This document shows positions 6,599 through 14,912 of a stretch of 64,000 bases of DNA, one piece after another; the first letter of the stretch is position 1; every line of letters begins with the position of its first letter. The position numbers and the translations under genes are program-made. Where the stretch lies: contig JANRLS010000238.1 of assembly GCA_033762315.1 (NCBI GenBank), forward strand, positions 20,454-84,453, read 5' to 3'. Source of the stretch: CAYLLN01 sp033762315. GTDB lineage: Bacteria; Planctomycetota; Planctomycetia; Pirellulales; Pirellulaceae. Below the pieces are notes generated by a model, which was given only the letters and a program-made list of their open reading frames with translations, was not told where the DNA came from and did no database searches.

Positions 6599-8785
6599 AT
6601 GCTCAAGGTCATTCTGCCCGACGGCAGCAGCAAGGAATTTTCCGGTCAGGTCACTTTGCGGCAAGTCGCCGAGGCCATCGGCCCGCGGCTCGCCAAGGCG
6701 GCCATCGCCGGCGAGGTGGATGGCAAAACGGTCGGACTCGATTTTCACTTGCCGGCCGAGGGCGAAGCTAAAGTCCGCATCTTCACGGCGAAAGACCCCG
6801 AAGCCCTCGGCGTCATGCGGCATTCGGCCGCGCACATCATGGCCCGGGCCGTGATGCGGCTGAAAAAGGGGGTGCAGCTCGCCTTCGGCCCGACCGTCGA
6901 AGGAGGCTTTTACTACGACTTTCAGCTTCCCGAGCCGCTCCGCGAAGAGGATTTTCCGGCCATCGAAGCCGAGATGAAAAAGATCATCGACCTCGACGAG
7001 CCGTTCGAGCGGATTGAGGTTCCCCGCGGCGAGGCGCTCGCCATTTGCGAGGGGATCGACCAGAAGTACAAGGTCGAGCACATCAACACCGGCCTGGCCG
7101 ACCATCCGACCATGTCGTTCTATCGCCAGGGGGAATTCATCGACCTCTGCCGCGGCCCGCACGTCGTCAGCCCCAAAGCGATCGGGGCTTATAAGCTGCT
7201 CTCCATCGCCGGGGCCTATTGGAAAGGGGACGCGAACAACGCGCAGCTGCAACGGCTGTATGCGACCGCGTTCTTCACCCCAGAACAGCTCGACGAGCAC
7301 CTGAAAAAGATCGAAGAGGCCAAACGCCGCGATCACCGGGCGCTCGGCAAGGCGCTGGGCCTGTTTGCGATCAGCAACGACGTGGGGCCGGGCCTCTGCC
7401 TCTGGCTCCCCAAGGGGGCGATGATCCGCGCCCAACTCGAAGACTTCATCAAAGCCGAGCTGACTCGCCGGGCTTATCTCCCCGTCTATACCCCGCACAT
7501 CGGCCGCATCCAGCTTTATCAGACCAGCGGGCACTTTCCGTACTACATGGACGCCCAGTTCCCGCCGTTCTATCTCGACCCGTTCATGCAGAGCGTGGCG
7601 CAGCTCTTCTATCTGCTGTTTCAAGAGAAAGTGAGCGCGAACAAATTCGTCGGCATGTTTGAAGAAGCCCTGAAAAACAACGACGACGGCCTGGTCCCCT
7701 GTTCGTTCCCTGGCTTCGGGACCGCGAAAACCGACGAGGAGAAGCTGCACGCCATTCGCGCCTGGTACAACGAGCAGGAGGCGTACCTGCTCAAGCCGAT
7801 GAACTGCCCGCACCATATTCAGATTTATCAGGCCGAGCGGCGCAGCTATAAGGAGCTGCCGCTGCGGCTGGCGGAGTTCGGCTCGGTTTATCGCTTCGAA
7901 AAGACCGGCCAGCTCAACGGCATGACCCGCGTCCGGGGCTTCACGCAGGACGACGCCCACCTCTTCTGCATGGACGAGCAGGTGCCGGCCGAGTTCAGCG
8001 GCTGCATCGAGATGACCCAGTTCGTGCTGAATTGCCTGGGCCTCGAAAACTATCGCGTGCGGCTCGGATTTCGCGATCCGGCCAGCGAGAAGTACGTCGG
8101 CGGGGCAGACGTTTGGAACCGGGCTCAGAACGCCCTGGAAGACGTGTGTACCCGCCTCGGCATCTCGTACACCGCAGAGCCGGGCGAAGCGGCGTTCTAC
8201 GGCCCCAAAGCCGACTTCGTCGTCACCGACTGCATCGGCCGCGAGTGGCAACTCGGCACCGTGCAGCTCGACTACAACCTGCCGACGCGTTTCCAGTTGG
8301 AATATGTCGGCAGCGACAACCACATGCACCGCCCCGTGATGATCCACCGAGCCCCGCTCGGCAGCATGGAGCGGTTCATCGGCGTCTTGATCGAGCACTT
8401 TGCCGGGGCCTTTCCGCTGTGGCTGGCCCCCGAACAGGCCCGCGTCATCACCGTCAGCGAGAAGAGCGAAGCCTACGGCCGCGAGATCGAAACCAAGCTC
8501 CGCGCCGCCGGCCTGCGCGTGAAGGGAGACTATCGCCCCGAAAAGCTCGGCGCCAAAATCCGCGACGGCCAACTCGAACTCATTCCCTACATGCTCGTCG
8601 TCGGCCCCCGCGACGCCGAAGCCGGCACCGTCAGCCTCCGCGACCGGATCGACGGCGACTTAGGCGCCATGCCCCTCCCCGCCGCGATCAACCGCCTGCA
8701 AGACGAAATCGCCGCCCGCAAAGTGCGAAAAACCTTCAGCGGGAGTGCGAATGTGGAAGGGAAGGCGACGGGGAATGAGTATTGA
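6599..8785 (+). CDS. thrS: Threonyl-tRNA synthetase
   Basis: ThrS charges tRNA-Thr with threonine in the cytoplasm. The 728-residue product shows in order a TGS domain (LPDGSSKEFSGQVTLRQVA), the editing domain with HSAAHIMARAV near residues 82-92, the class II catalytic core and a C-terminal anticodon-binding domain. The zinc ligands are Cys403, His454 and His583; the first two are 51 residues apart, as in E. coli. Motif 2 is VYRFEKTGQLNGMTRVRGFTQ (in two pieces, VYRFEK and RVRGFTQDDAHLFC). An extra segment of about 60 residues (roughly 320-385) lies just before MNCPHH and is absent from E. coli ThrS. The ATG at 6599 is chosen because it opens the TGS domain, although the frame stays open far upstream. 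Confidence 0.97.
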   Translation: MLKVILPDGSSKEFSGQVTLRQVAEAIGPRLAKAAIAGEVDGKTVGLDFHLPAEGEAKVRIFTAKDPEALGVMRHSAAHIMARAVMRLKKGVQLAFGPTVEGGFYYDFQLPEPLREEDFPAIEAEMKKIIDLDEPFERIEVPRGEALAICEGIDQKYKVEHINTGLADHPTMSFYRQGEFIDLCRGPHVVSPKAIGAYKLLSIAGAYWKGDANNAQLQRLYATAFFTPEQLDEHLKKIEEAKRRDHRALGKALGLFAISNDVGPGLCLWLPKGAMIRAQLEDFIKAELTRRAYLPVYTPHIGRIQLYQTSGHFPYYMDAQFPPFYLDPFMQSVAQLFYLLFQEKVSANKFVGMFEEALKNNDDGLVPCSFPGFGTAKTDEEKLHAIRAWYNEQEAYLLKPMNCPHHIQIYQAERRSYKELPLRLAEFGSVYRFEKTGQLNGMTRVRGFTQDDAHLFCMDEQVPAEFSGCIEMTQFVLNCLGLENYRVRLGFRDPASEKYVGGADVWNRAQNALEDVCTRLGISYTAEPGEAAFYGPKADFVVTDCIGREWQLGTVQLDYNLPTRFQLEYVGSDNHMHRPVMIHRAPLGSMERFIGVLIEHFAGAFPLWLAPEQARVITVSEKSEAYGREIETKLRAAGLRVKGDYRPEKLGAKIRDGQLELIPYMLVVGPRDAEAGTVSLRDRIDGDLGAMPLPAAINRLQDEIAARKVRKTFSGSANVEGKATGNEY

Positions 8786-8884
8786 TGATGGGCGTGACTC
8801 GCAGTGAAGGTGAGCCTTGAATGGGAAATTGTTGAATTCAGAAGGAGGTAAGATCACACTGCCAACTCCAATGTGAGGTAACGG

Positions 8885-9802
8885 ATGCGAGTGTTTATCA
8901 GTTGGTCAAAGCAAGTCAGTCGAGAAGTGGCAGAGGCGCTCTATGATTGGCTTCCGTTCGTTATTCAGGACGTAGATCCTTGGATGTCGAAGGCCGACCT
9001 TGAAGCCGGAGTGCGATGGGGCCAAGAACTCAGCTCTCAACTACAGTCCAATGACTTCGGGATTATCTGCCTGACAGCCCAAAACCGACTTGAACCCTGG
9101 ATACATTTTGAAGCGGGGGCACTGTCAAAACAGGTTGCGACGGCACGAGTCATTCCGTTGTTGTTTCGCATGGACCTCACTACCGTTCCATCCCCGCTTC
9201 AACAATTTCAGGCAGTGACTGCGGATCAAACAGGCACGTGGAGCATCGTGCGGTCTCTTTATTCTGGATTGCCCAAGTCAACCTTATCATTTTCTTCGCT
9301 CGAAAGAACATTCGCGAAATGGTGGCCTGAGCTCGAGGCCAAATGGACTTCCATTACTGTCCCTGAAGGTGCACCCGAAGTGCCGCCGTTCAATCAAGAG
9401 GCCGAAATGCAGGAAGTTCTTCTGACAATTCGGGAACTTTCGCGAGGCAATACTCGATTGGCGTCCGCAATCGGCGTGTCCCTAGAGCCACAGACTCGCG
9501 ACTTGATGTTTAACATCACGAATTCCGCCGGTGTTCAAGTCCAATTTGGTGGAGTTGCCGCGGTTCTCGCAAAGCTCGCGAACGACTATATGCGATCGCA
9601 TTCAATCCCGTGGAGTCAAGCCTTGGCGAAGAAGATGGAAATCTCGCGAGCACTATGGCAGGCGCCGAATGTTTGTGGACTGTTTCTCACCCAAGACAAA
9701 CTGCACGACGCGGTAGTCAACGTGCTCAAGCGTTTTGAGGCAGCTAGCTCTGGGTCCGACAAAGGCGCGGTGGTAGGGATTTCGGCTCCAGAACTTGCGT
9801 AG
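8885..9802 (+). CDS. TIR domain protein
   Basis: The first 130 or so of the 305 residues form a TIR domain. It opens MRVFISWSKQVSREVAEAL and continues DVDPWMSKADLEAG and GIICLTAQNRLEPW. WIHFEAGALSK holds a WxxxE, whose Glu is the likely catalytic residue in NAD-cleaving TIR proteins. The C-terminal half is unlike anything I recognise. Bacterial TIR proteins often deplete NAD in antiphage defence or act as effectors; either role here is inference. No Thoeris partner or SIR2 gene is adjacent, so it stands alone. GAGGTAACGG precedes the start. Base composition is lower in GC (27 of 60 in a counted line) than thrS, and a large palindrome covers its stop codon, both signs of acquisition. Confidence 0.85.
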   Translation: MRVFISWSKQVSREVAEALYDWLPFVIQDVDPWMSKADLEAGVRWGQELSSQLQSNDFGIICLTAQNRLEPWIHFEAGALSKQVATARVIPLLFRMDLTTVPSPLQQFQAVTADQTGTWSIVRSLYSGLPKSTLSFSSLERTFAKWWPELEAKWTSITVPEGAPEVPPFNQEAEMQEVLLTIRELSRGNTRLASAIGVSLEPQTRDLMFNITNSAGVQVQFGGVAAVLAKLANDYMRSHSIPWSQALAKKMEISRALWQAPNVCGLFLTQDKLHDAVVNVLKRFEAASSGSDKGAVVGISAPELA

Positions 9803-9829
9803 TCCGCGACCGCGCCGGTCGCGGACTAC
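9799..9829. repeat. Perfect 13-bp-arm hairpin at the end of the TIR gene
   Basis: Arms at 9799-9811 (GTAGTCCGCGACC) and 9817-9829 are perfectly complementary around a 5-base loop. The left arm includes the TAG stop of the TIR gene. No T-run follows, so a classical terminator is unlikely. The core CCGCGACC/GGTCGCGG recurs at 27375-27394 and 57588-57639. Confidence 0.7.
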
Positions 9830-10461
9830 CTCAAAGCTTCGATTCCCGCCCCGACGTCGGCTTCTTCGCAAGCGGGAATTCGGCGCGGGCCAAGCCCAGA
9901 GGGCCGGGAGGAAATAGCCTCGACCGTCAGGCAGAGGTGGGACATCGGGAATGCGCTGGAGGAAGTCCGGAGGACCGGCACGGATTCAGGCATGCGGCGT
10001 GTCCCCCGCTGGGGCTTGGGGCGGTGGCCATTCCCGAACCTTGGGCTGACGCCCACGGCTATTTCCTGTCGGCCGGGTGGCACTGTCGAAATTGGCAAAC
10101 TTTGTGTGCCACTGGCATCCTGCCAGTGCTGAAGTGACGCTCGACAGGCCATTTTGACGATGGCCGCCAGCGAATCTCTGGCACGGGCGGGAATCCTCGG
10201 CAAATGGTTGCCGGTAAATCTGCTCAGCCTGCTTCAGCAGGCTCGCTGTCAGCCCCCAGCTTGAGCTGGGGGTGGGCGAGGGTAACGGCAATCGCGCAGC
10301 CGGCTTGGGCTATTGGCTTGCCCCAACGGGGCAACCTGTGGCAGCCCAGGCCGCAGGCCTGGGCCGCGGAGCACCAGCCAGGGAGGGGCTGCTCTCGCCG
10401 GGCATTCGTGGCGGCTTGGCGTGGGCTGCGAAGAGGGGAATCCTTTTGCGGGGAAACCCTA
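9830..10461. other. Palindrome-rich non-coding stretch
   Basis: No credible gene is seen here. It contains a succession of short palindromes: AGCCTGCT/AGCAGGCT at 10226-10243, CCCCCAGCT/AGCTGGGGG at 10253-10272, TGCCCC/GGGGCA near 10319-10333 and GCCCAGGCC/GGCCTGGGC near 10348-10368. Also present is a segment reading GGGCTGACGCCCACGGCTAT around 10045-10064. It looks like a cluster of degenerate intergenic repeat units of several families. Confidence 0.5.
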
Positions 10462-10490
10462 TTGACAACGGACGCGAGAGTGTGTACAAT
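10462..10490 (+). promoter_or_regulatory. Near-consensus sigma-70 type promoter
   Basis: TTGACA at 10462-10467 is followed by exactly 17 bases and TACAAT at 10485-10490. This is six of six and five of six matches to the housekeeping -35 and -10 boxes. The predicted start of transcription is near 10497. No clear gene follows in the same direction; see the next entry. Confidence 0.6.
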
Positions 10491-10496
10491 TAACCA

Positions 10497-10735
10497 TATA
10501 TGGCAATGTGGCTTGTATAGAGCCAGGCGGTCTTTGGCAATTTGGTGGCGGCAACGGCAATTCGCAACGGGGCGGTTGGGGTGCCTTATTCGCCGCGGGG
10601 GGAAACCCTAGTAACTATAGTAAGCCGGCGGGAAACGGCACCAAAAATAAGCGCGTAAAGCGTTGTGAGGATTGGACTTGCGATGAAACCGCGGCGAATG
10701 CAAGTTCGCGCTTCGCATAAGTGCCAGGGTGAGTC
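10497..10735 (+). other. Possible orphan transcript (small RNA or small Gly/Asn-rich peptide)
   Basis: This segment lies directly behind the promoter at 10462-10490 and runs to the convergent coiled-coil gene. The only frame in phase is a GTG-started 70-codon one at 10508-10720. Its product is rich in Gly and Asn (WQFGGGNGNSQRGGWG, then KPAGNGTKNKRVKRCEDWTC) with no signal peptide, and it has no ribosome site. The start of the transcript also carries an ATG-led reading of only six codons. Hairpin-forming stretches (for example GCGAA/TTCGC near 10693-10715) suggest a structured RNA. It does not match the conserved cores of RNase P RNA, tmRNA or SRP RNA that I know. Confidence 0.3.
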
Positions 10736-10744
10736 GAGCCGACC

Positions 10745-12028
10745 CTAGCGGAGCGATTCGAGCAGCTTTTGCCGGGCGATTTCGAGCGGGAACTGGTCGT
10801 AGGTCGAAAGGGCGGTCGCCTGGGCCGAGAGGGCGAGCCCCTTGGCGGTGGTGCCGGTTGCCGGCTTGCCGGTTCGCTTTTCGATGCCGTCGTTGCGTTT
10901 TTCGCGTTTGGCCAGCTCGCTCATTTCGCGGTCCATGCGGGCCACCTGGTCGCCGGCCGCGGCCTGGGCACGCTGCTGGCGGGCGGCGAGCGCGCCCCGC
11001 TGATTGGCGACACCCTGGGCCTGCCCCTCGACGTTCGCCAGATCAGCCGCCACGCGGCTGGCCAGGAAGCTCGCCTGCTGGGCGTCGAGTTGATATTCGC
11101 GCTTGAGATTCGGATCCTGCGTCATGCTCGCCAGCCGCTGAAAGCGGGCGATATCGGCTTCGAAGTTGAAGAGCGTTTGCGAAAGGGACTGGGCCTGGGC
11201 GTTCAAGCGGCCAAGCTGCGCGACGAGCGGGGCGTCTTCCTTGGCGATCTGCGCCAGCTCGGCCCGCAATTCGCTTTCCAGCTTCGAGCGCAAGTCGCGC
11301 AGCTCGTCGGCCCGGGCGGAATTGCGCTGGCGGTCGCTTTCGATGTCGGCCAGCGTTTTCTCCTTGGCGGCGGCGGCATCGGCCAGGGCCTGATCGCGGT
11401 CGTCCGACTTGGCGTCGGTCACTTCGAGGAATTTTTGCAGCACCCCGTCGCGACCATCCTCGAACCATTGCCGTTCCGATTCGCCGAGGCGGGCGAGAAT
11501 CTGCTTTTCGTAGAGCTTGCGCTGGTCTTGGCTCGCCGTCTCGCCGACCGGTCCGGCGAAATAGCCGAACACCCGGCCCAAAAAGCCGATCAGCTCCTCG
11601 CGGTCGAGCGCGGGAGTTTTGTCGGCATCGGCGGCGAGCACCTCGCCGAGCTTGTTGGCGGCCCGCATCGAGGAGGTGTAGTTCTTGCGAATCGCGGCGA
11701 TCCAAACATAGGCCCGCAGCGTCGTCAGATCGTCGGCATCCTTGGCGAGCAGCTCTTCGAGCCGCTTGTGGGCGTCGTCATAGCGGCGCTGTTGCATGAG
11801 GACGAGAAGCGACGCGGTGAGCGCCGCCGGATCGGTCCCCGCGAGCCGTTGCACCTCTTGATATTGCAGATCGGCGGCGGTGCGGGCCTGAGCTGTCGGC
11901 TCCCAACCGACCTCCAGCAGCTTGATGATCGCCGCTTTGGCCTCGGCTTCGTCGGCGAACGCCGGGAGTGATGTGCAAACCAACACGAGCGCGCTGGCCA
12001 GCGCGCATTGAACCGCCCGCAACAACAT
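10745..12028 (-). CDS. Exported coiled-coil protein of unknown function
   Basis: The 427-residue product has a signal peptide (MLLRAVQCALASALVLVCTSLPAFA). The N-terminal part is helical and TPR-like (LLVLMQQRRYDDAHKRLEELLAKD). From about residue 215 to 370 it forms long coiled-coil segments rich in Ala, Glu, Arg and Gln (AKEKTLADIESDRQRNSARA, DELRDLRSKLESELRAEL). The C-terminus is again compact (LSTYDQFPLEIARQKLLESL). Similar proteins occur in other planctomycetes as far as I recall, but no function is known to me. It would act in the periplasm. The gene is convergent with the putative orphan transcript at 10497 and diverges from the hemerythrin-like gene. Confidence 0.75.
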   Translation of the reverse strand: MLLRAVQCALASALVLVCTSLPAFADEAEAKAAIIKLLEVGWEPTAQARTAADLQYQEVQRLAGTDPAALTASLLVLMQQRRYDDAHKRLEELLAKDADDLTTLRAYVWIAAIRKNYTSSMRAANKLGEVLAADADKTPALDREELIGFLGRVFGYFAGPVGETASQDQRKLYEKQILARLGESERQWFEDGRDGVLQKFLEVTDAKSDDRDQALADAAAAKEKTLADIESDRQRNSARADELRDLRSKLESELRAELAQIAKEDAPLVAQLGRLNAQAQSLSQTLFNFEADIARFQRLASMTQDPNLKREYQLDAQQASFLASRVAADLANVEGQAQGVANQRGALAARQQRAQAAAGDQVARMDREMSELAKREKRNDGIEKRTGKPATGTTAKGLALSAQATALSTYDQFPLEIARQKLLESLR

Positions 12029-12383
12029 GGCGGAATCTCCGGGGTGAATTCGCGACGGCCCCCCTGATTGGCCGTTCGCCTCACCGAGCCTTCATCCTAT
12101 CGCCGCGGTCCTGGTCAAGCAAGCGAACGCGCCTCGCCGCATTCTGGCAAGAAAAACTTTGACGGACCGAATTGGCCGGCTCTAAAATAGGGTTCGCAGC
12201 GTGACTCCGTGACCTGATTTTCGCCCCCTTCCGATGTGCATGGTCCGCCGCTTGGCCGTCAGGCGGCGGTTGGTTTTCGGTCCTGGTGCTTGAGCTTTGG
12301 CTGGGTTCTCTGGCTGGGGCGCGAGTGCCCGAGCAGTTCCGCCGGCTCCCTTGTCTTGGCCGCTCGCGGAACGGGAGGCTTTC
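12029..12383. other. Divergent intergenic region, 355 bp
   Basis: It separates the coiled-coil gene (minus) and the hemerythrin-like gene (plus). Apart from the candidate promoter at 12159-12188, it holds a GC-rich direct/inverted patch (GCCGCTTGGCCGTCAGGCGG near 12248-12267). No RNA gene or further reading frame with a ribosome site was recognised. Confidence 0.5.
12159..12188 (+). promoter_or_regulatory. Candidate promoter for the hemerythrin-like gene
   Basis: TTGACG (12159-12164), an 18-base spacer and TAAAAT (12183-12188) form a good housekeeping-type promoter on the plus strand. It would give a leader of about 190 bases before the ATG at 12384. Confidence 0.45.
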
Positions 12384-12863
12384 ATGTTGACTTCGGTTGC
12401 CACCGGCACGGTCGCCGTCAATGCCGCTTTTTTGCAAGAGATCAAGGAGGTTAATCAGGAATTGTGGGACGAGCTGGCCGATCTGCGGCATCGTTGCCAG
12501 CGCCCCATCGCTCCCGGTCAATGCCGATTGTTGATCGACAAGCTGGGGCAATTTCGCGATCAGTTGGCGTTGCATTTCGCGCTCGAAGAGGCGTATGGCT
12601 ATTTCGACGATCCGCTCGACGTGGCCCCGCGGCTGTCGCACCAGGCCGACCTGCTGCGGAGCGAGCATAGGGAGCTATATCTCGATTGCTGCGAGCTCGT
12701 GGAGCGGGCCGAGCGGATGTTCTATGACGAGCAGCATGCCACCCTGGCGCTGTGGATCGGCGATGAGTTTTTGCTGTTCGACGAGCGGCTGCGGAGCCAC
12801 GAATCTCGCGAGAATGACCTGATTTACGAGGCGTATGACGAGGACATCGGCGGGGGGGATTAG
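12384..12863 (+). CDS. Hemerythrin-like (HHE) domain protein
   Basis: The 159-residue cytoplasmic protein is predicted to be a four-helix bundle. The iron-ligand pattern of HHE proteins is visible: LHFALEEAYGYFDD near residue 59, SHQADLLRSEHRELY near residues 85-98 and SHESRENDLIYEAYDED at the C-terminus. Hemerythrin-like proteins bind a di-iron centre that senses or carries O2 or NO, or stores iron. Which of these applies here is unknown. The ATG at 12384 follows GGGAGG at proper spacing, so the start is secure. A candidate promoter lies about 200 bases upstream, and a hairpin with GC-rich arms follows the gene. Confidence 0.75.
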   Translation: MLTSVATGTVAVNAAFLQEIKEVNQELWDELADLRHRCQRPIAPGQCRLLIDKLGQFRDQLALHFALEEAYGYFDDPLDVAPRLSHQADLLRSEHRELYLDCCELVERAERMFYDEQHATLALWIGDEFLLFDERLRSHESRENDLIYEAYDEDIGGGD

Positions 12864-12945
12864 CTTGTTGCGAAAGCTGATGGCCGGAACCAAGCCAGAT
12901 TCCGGTATGCTGCTCGTTGCGAGGGGAGCGAAGTAACGGGGCGGA

Positions 12946-12967
12946 CCGGGAGCAAGTTTGCTCCCGG
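12946..12967. terminator. GC-rich hairpin between convergent genes
   Basis: CCGGGAGC and GCTCCCGG flank a short AAGTTT loop between the convergent hemerythrin-like and EF-hand genes. It could end transcription from either side but lacks a clean T-run. The same stem sequence, followed by CTATT, occurs at 56017-56037, so it may belong to a repeat family. Confidence 0.45.
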
Positions 12968-12984
12968 CTATTCAGGGATCGAGG

Positions 12985-14757
12985 CTATTTGGCTTCGTCC
13001 GCGCTAACGAGCCCGTCGCTGTTTTTGTCGAGCGAGGCGAACTTGTCGGCGGGGCCGATGAATTCGCGCGGGCTGATGTAGCCATCGCCGTTGGCGTCCA
13101 TCGCGGTGAACCAGCGCGGAGAATCGGCGGCGGGATTCGTCGCGGACAGTGGCGGCGGCGTGAAGAGCGCGGCCATGTTTTCGAGGCTGCCGCGAGCCAG
13201 GCCGATCTGCAGCGAGGAGGGCAATTCGTCGGCAATCAGTTGGCCATCGGCAGCGCGGTCGAGCGCGGCGAGCCGGCCGGGGGCGGCAGCCATTTCGCGC
13301 GTGTCAAGCCGCTCGTCGTGGTTTTGGTCGAGCGCGGCGAACAGGGGATCTTCGCGGTCGCCCGCCTGGGCGTGAATCTGGGCTCGCAAGGCCGCTTGCT
13401 GCCGGGCCAGGAAGGCGGCGATCTCGGCGGGATAAACCTTGCCATTCTCATCGGCATCGACGGCGACGAACTGACCGAGTTGCGTTGCCCCCTCGGCCGG
13501 AACTTCGGACTCCTCCAAGTAGCCATTTTTGTCGGCATCGAGCGCTTGCAGCTGCGTGTCGGCCTGCGCGGCGAAGTCGCCGCCGGCAAGGGTGTCGTTC
13601 ACGTAGAAGGTTAGCGTCACGCCGGCCAGTTGCAGCGCCAGCCGACCGGGTCGCTGGTCGATGGTTTGCGGATTGACTTCGGGCGGAGCACTCACCAGGT
13701 GAATTGCCGCGGCGGCAGGGGGAGGCAATTCGTCCGGAGGAGTTTGTGCATCCGGATTCTTGGCCGGCGGGGCGAAATCGACGCCGACCACCAGATCGGC
13801 CGGAGCGCCATTGAGCCCGGCGATTTCCCCCTTTTGCAGGCGACCATCTTGATTGGCATCGAGCCGCGCGAACAGCCCCGGCGCGGCGGCCAGTGTCTCC
13901 GCGGTCAACGGGCTGCCGAGGTGTTCTTCGAGCAAGAGCCGCACCGAATCCCAATTGGCGTGCGGACCCAAGAGGCGGACGATTTCCGGCCCGCGGCGGC
14001 GGCGCTCGGGCAACATGCCGGGCTCCAAGTTGGGCGGCGGCGCGAGCTCGGCGGCGAGCAGGATTTCGTCGTCATCCAAATCGTGGCGGCGCAGCCGCTC
14101 GGCGGCAGCGGCGATTTCGGCCGCTCCAAGCGCGCCGTCCGCATTTTCGTCCAGCGCCTTCCAGAGGGGTGAAAGACTAGCACCCAGGCGGAAATCGGCC
14201 GTGCCGCGCACCGAGAAGGCCCGCGATCCGCCGGCATTGCGGGTGAGGAAGCGGGGCAATTCACTGGCATCGACGAGGCCATCGCGGTCGATGTCGTACC
14301 GCTCGATCACCTGCTTCACGTCTCCCTCGCTCCCCACGGGCAGATTGCCAAATTGGCCATACTTAAAGCGTTTGCTCGTGGTGATTTCCTTCCAGCTGGG
14401 CCGGCCGTCGCCGTCGGTATCGGCCAGCGGCAGCACCTCGGCCACCAGCTTGTCGAGCGCTTGCGTATGCGGCTCGCCGGCGATCGTCAGTTGGAATTCG
14501 ACGAGCAGCGGGCGATTGCCCACCAAGAGCAAGATGCGCTCGGACGAAACCGGCGGCTCGGCTGGTTTCGCGGGAGGCGCTGGTGCTGGTGGTACGACTT
14601 CGACCGGGGGGGGCGAAACCGGCGCGGGAGCGGCCACGGCGGCGGTCGGCATGGGTGGCGCGGGAGGTGCCGGCGCGGGCTGGGGAGCACAACCGGACGG
14701 AAGCAGAAAGCCCGCGAGCACACCCGCGTGGACGACGATGGTCAGATTTCGGTGCAT
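12985..14757 (-). CDS. Multi-EF-hand calcium-binding lipoprotein
   Basis: The 590-residue product has a lipoprotein signal (AGFLLPSGC, lipid-bearing Cys near residue 23) followed by a Pro/Ala-rich linker of about 50 residues. The rest is a chain of EF-hand loops: DTDGDGRPSWKE, DIDRDGLVDASE, DENADGALGAAE, DANQDGRLQKGE, DADKNGYLEESE, DADENGKVYPAE, DQNHDERLDTRE, DRAADGQLIADE, DANGDGYISPRE and DKNSDGLVSADE. At least seven have the full DxDxDG-type spacing; the others are degenerate. It should be anchored on the outer face of a membrane and bind calcium, possibly for surface or adhesion structure. Such EF-hand proteins are frequent in planctomycetes. The gene diverges from the glycosylphosphotransferase gene. 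Confidence 0.85.
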   Translation of the reverse strand: MHRNLTIVVHAGVLAGFLLPSGCAPQPAPAPPAPPMPTAAVAAPAPVSPPPVEVVPPAPAPPAKPAEPPVSSERILLLVGNRPLLVEFQLTIAGEPHTQALDKLVAEVLPLADTDGDGRPSWKEITTSKRFKYGQFGNLPVGSEGDVKQVIERYDIDRDGLVDASELPRFLTRNAGGSRAFSVRGTADFRLGASLSPLWKALDENADGALGAAEIAAAAERLRRHDLDDDEILLAAELAPPPNLEPGMLPERRRRGPEIVRLLGPHANWDSVRLLLEEHLGSPLTAETLAAAPGLFARLDANQDGRLQKGEIAGLNGAPADLVVGVDFAPPAKNPDAQTPPDELPPPAAAAIHLVSAPPEVNPQTIDQRPGRLALQLAGVTLTFYVNDTLAGGDFAAQADTQLQALDADKNGYLEESEVPAEGATQLGQFVAVDADENGKVYPAEIAAFLARQQAALRAQIHAQAGDREDPLFAALDQNHDERLDTREMAAAPGRLAALDRAADGQLIADELPSSLQIGLARGSLENMAALFTPPPLSATNPAADSPRWFTAMDANGDGYISPREFIGPADKFASLDKNSDGLVSADEAK

Positions 14758-14912
14758 GACGTTGTCCCGCCTCAGCGACCATCATCCTATCCGATACAAC
14801 CCGCACGATGCGAACTGCCTCCCGCCATGCCCGCGGACCGAACCAAGTTCCTCCGTAACCTATATTCCCCTGTCGGAAGCTCCGTCCCCTCCTTTCGTGA
14901 ATTGAGCCGATC

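Noticed and set aside
6590..8572. Open frame of 660 codons opposite thrS
   Set aside because: It is antisense to a certain gene and its composition reflects the codon pattern of thrS.
10497..10735. RNase P RNA, tmRNA, SRP RNA or 6S RNA
   Set aside because: None of the conserved core sequences I know for these RNAs was found.
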